DNA of 6,775 nt, taken from positions 1 through 6,775 of the forward strand of contig CAMHBH010000116.1 in assembly GCA_946183175.1 (NCBI GenBank), written 5' to 3'. Each line of letters opens with the position of its first letter. Within the stretch, counting starts at the first letter, position 1. The notes beneath the pieces are model-generated. The model saw only the letters and a list, made by a program, of their open reading frames with translations, had not been told where the DNA came from and did not search any database. Below are positions 5,790-6,775 of this stretch, piece by piece. A program made the translations under genes and the position numbers. The stretch comes from an uncultured Oscillibacter sp. Its GTDB lineage: Bacteria > Bacillota > Clostridia > Oscillospirales > Oscillospiraceae.

Positions 5790-6535
5790 TGATTTACGGC
5801 GCGACAGACATCGGCATGGTACGGAGAGAGAATCAGGACTCCTACGCCATTCGCGCCGACTTCCCCTCCGGACACAAGGCCGGGGTCGTATGCGACGGCA
5901 TGGGCGGCCCCGCCGGGGGACAGTTGGCCAGCAGTATCGCCGTCCGGGCGTACATGGACTGCCTGTCGCGGCGTCTGCAACCCGGCATGGACGTTTCCGA
6001 ACTCCGGAAGCTGTCGCGGGAGGCGGTCTCGGAGGCCAACTACGCCGTATGGAGCGAGGCGCAACGCATCGGCTACCAGTCGATGGGTACCACGCTCGTC
6101 TCGGCGGTGGCGTGTACGTCGGGGGTGCTGGTCTCCAACGTCGGCGACAGCCGCGCCTACTTCCTCCACGGCCACCGTATTTTCCGCGTCACGCGCGACC
6201 ATTCCCTCGTGCAAGATATGATAGAGCGCGGCGAACTCACCGAGGACGAGGCCCGCGTACACCCCAAGCGCAACCTGATTACGCGCGCCCTCGGCCCCGA
6301 CAGCGCCGTAGACTGCGACAACTACGCCTGCCAGATGGGCCCCGGCGACGCTTTGTTACTTTGTACGGACGGCCTCGTGAACACGCTCACCGACCCGGAG
6401 ATTCTTTCGGTGGTACGGGAGACGGCCCCGGAGGCCTGTCCGGCTGAACTGATTCGCGCGGCGCGCGGGCGCGGGGCCCCCGATAACGTGACCGCCGTCC
6501 TCATGCTCAATCCGGAAAGGGGTGACCCCTTATGA
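5786..6535 (+). CDS. PP2C-family protein phosphatase (Stp/PrpC type)
   Basis: This 249-residue cytoplasmic PPM/PP2C phosphatase should remove phosphates from Ser/Thr residues modified by the kinase encoded next door, the PrpC-PrkC pairing of B. subtilis. Family motifs appear in order: TDIGMVRRENQDSY (Asp8, Arg13, Asp18), VVCDGMGGPAGG with metal-binding Asp37-Gly38, MGTTLVSAV, VSNVGDSRAYFL, RDHSLVQDMIERGELT, HPKRNLITRALG, LLLCTDGLVNTLTD with Asp195, and PDNVTAVL with Asp233-Asn234. The metal-coordinating aspartates are all present, so the enzyme should be active. There is no membrane segment. Two ATGs (5786 and 5789) are adjacent; 5786 is preferred because AGAGGTG (5772-5778) is best spaced from it and it gives an ATGA overlap with rlmN. 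The stop overlaps the kinase start by 4 nt. The symbol could be prpC or stp, and the sequence does not decide between them. Confidence 0.95.
   Translation: MMIYGATDIGMVRRENQDSYAIRADFPSGHKAGVVCDGMGGPAGGQLASSIAVRAYMDCLSRRLQPGMDVSELRKLSREAVSEANYAVWSEAQRIGYQSMGTTLVSAVACTSGVLVSNVGDSRAYFLHGHRIFRVTRDHSLVQDMIERGELTEDEARVHPKRNLITRALGPDSAVDCDNYACQMGPGDALLLCTDGLVNTLTDPEILSVVRETAPEACPAELIRAARGRGAPDNVTAVLMLNPERGDPL
6517..6531 (+). promoter_or_regulatory. Inverted repeat covering the kinase ribosome-binding site
   Basis: AAGGGG (6517-6522), TGA (6523-6525) and CCCCTT (6526-6531) form a perfect 6-bp inverted repeat that ends on the base before the kinase ATG (6532). The left arm plus loop is the kinase ribosome-binding site (AAAGGGGTGA). 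If it folds in mRNA, the site is masked unless ribosomes finishing the phosphatase gene open it, which would couple the two translations. The 3-nt loop is at the lower limit for a stable hairpin, so this is a plausible but unproven element. Confidence 0.45.
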
Positions 6536-6775
6536 CTGACCCGTATATTGGGCAAATGCTGGAGAACCGTTACGAACTTCTGGAATGTATCGGAATCGGC
6601 GGGATGTCGACCGTGTACAAGGCCCGCTGTCACAGGCTCAACCGCATGGTCGCGGTCAAGATTCTGCGGAGCGATTTGGCCCAGGACGCCGATTTCCGAC
6701 GCCGCTTCAACGCCGAATCCCAGGCCGTCGCGCAACTGTCAAGCCCGAACATCGTGCAGGTCTACGACGTTTCCA
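6532..6775 (+). CDS. Hanks-type Ser/Thr protein kinase (PrkC/PknB/StkP type), N-terminal part
   Basis: The gene starts at 6532 and runs out of the window after 81 codons. The product begins MTDPYIGQMLENRYELLECI and continues with the glycine-rich loop GIGGMSTVYKA (Gly21-Ala31), VAVKIL with the ATP-anchoring Lys43, and the alpha-C helix FRRRFNAESQAVAQL with Glu62, then SSPNIVQVYDVS. This is the N-lobe of a bacterial PASTA-type kinase; most homologues have GGMA/GGMS here. Family knowledge predicts a catalytic loop, a transmembrane helix and extracellular PASTA repeats that sense peptidoglycan fragments, none of which is visible in this window. The ATG overlaps the phosphatase stop (ATGA) and its ribosome-binding site lies within a small inverted repeat. 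The usual next genes, rsgA and rpe, are not visible. Confidence 0.95.
   Translation, partial: MTDPYIGQMLENRYELLECIGIGGMSTVYKARCHRLNRMVAVKILRSDLAQDADFRRRFNAESQAVAQLSSPNIVQVYDVS

Noticed and set aside
5657..6262. Long minus-strand open frame (about 200 codons) opposite rlmN and the phosphatase
   Set aside because: It lies entirely opposite well-supported genes, shows no recognisable motif, and is expected in GC-rich DNA where stops are rare on the opposite strand. The same holds for the minus-strand frame at 4514-5026.
5776..6447. Plus-strand 223-codon frame within the phosphatase gene
   Set aside because: It is an Arg/Gly/Pro-rich out-of-frame shadow of the phosphatase. The phosphatase frame has all its family motifs.

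Overview
This is a GC-rich (clearly above 60% by eye) bacterial chromosomal segment in which every recognisable gene lies on the + strand. The order priA (3' part) – def – fmt – membrane zinc metallopeptidase – rsmB – small DUF4177-type gene – rlmN – PP2C phosphatase – PASTA-type Ser/Thr kinase (5' part) matches the conserved Firmicutes block known from Bacillus subtilis (priA-def-fmt-rsmB-rlmN-prpC-prkC). The YugP-type metallopeptidase and the small gene inserted in it point to Clostridia, probably a high-GC gut member of the Oscillospiraceae/Ruminococcaceae type. That placement is inference from gene order and protein style.

Layout. Positions 2-805 are one open frame that changes identity. 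The first ~56 codons read as the C-terminal part of the chaperone DnaJ. From about codon 57 on, the frame is the C-terminal third of the PriA helicase (motifs V and VI onward). Peptide deformylase follows at 938-1453, methionyl-tRNA formyltransferase at 1458-2396, the metallopeptidase at 2521-3234, the 16S rRNA m5C methyltransferase RsmB at 3234-4547, a 50-residue protein at 4544-4696, RlmN at 4746-5789, the phosphatase at 5786-6535 and the kinase from 6532 to the window edge. Four junctions are 1- or 4-nt start/stop overlaps, so the block is very probably co-transcribed and partly translationally coupled. Only two gaps exceed 100 bp (806-937 and 2397-2520), and both contain degenerate tandem repeats that re-copy the end of the upstream gene, stop codon included. 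No tRNA, rRNA, mobile element, CRISPR array or convincing intrinsic terminator was seen.

How the genes work together. Fmt formylates initiator Met-tRNA and Def removes the formyl group from new proteins. RsmB and RlmN modify rRNA (RlmN also tRNA in some bacteria). The phosphatase and kinase form the usual antagonistic Hanks-type signalling pair. PriA restarts stalled replication forks.

Most notable observations: (1) the in-frame DnaJ/PriA chimera at the left edge, whose DnaJ part also differs in word composition and is most likely an assembly chimera or a recombination junction; (2) complete absence of GATC from all 6775 bases, although the same-composition word GTAC occurs more than 40 times; (3) near-absence of GCWGC after the chimera junction, against six sites in the first 137 bases; (4) three tandem copies of the fmt 3' end, each with a small GNRA-loop hairpin; (5) a perfect inverted repeat that covers the kinase ribosome-binding site; (6) a near-consensus sigma-A promoter placed unusually close to the rlmN start.
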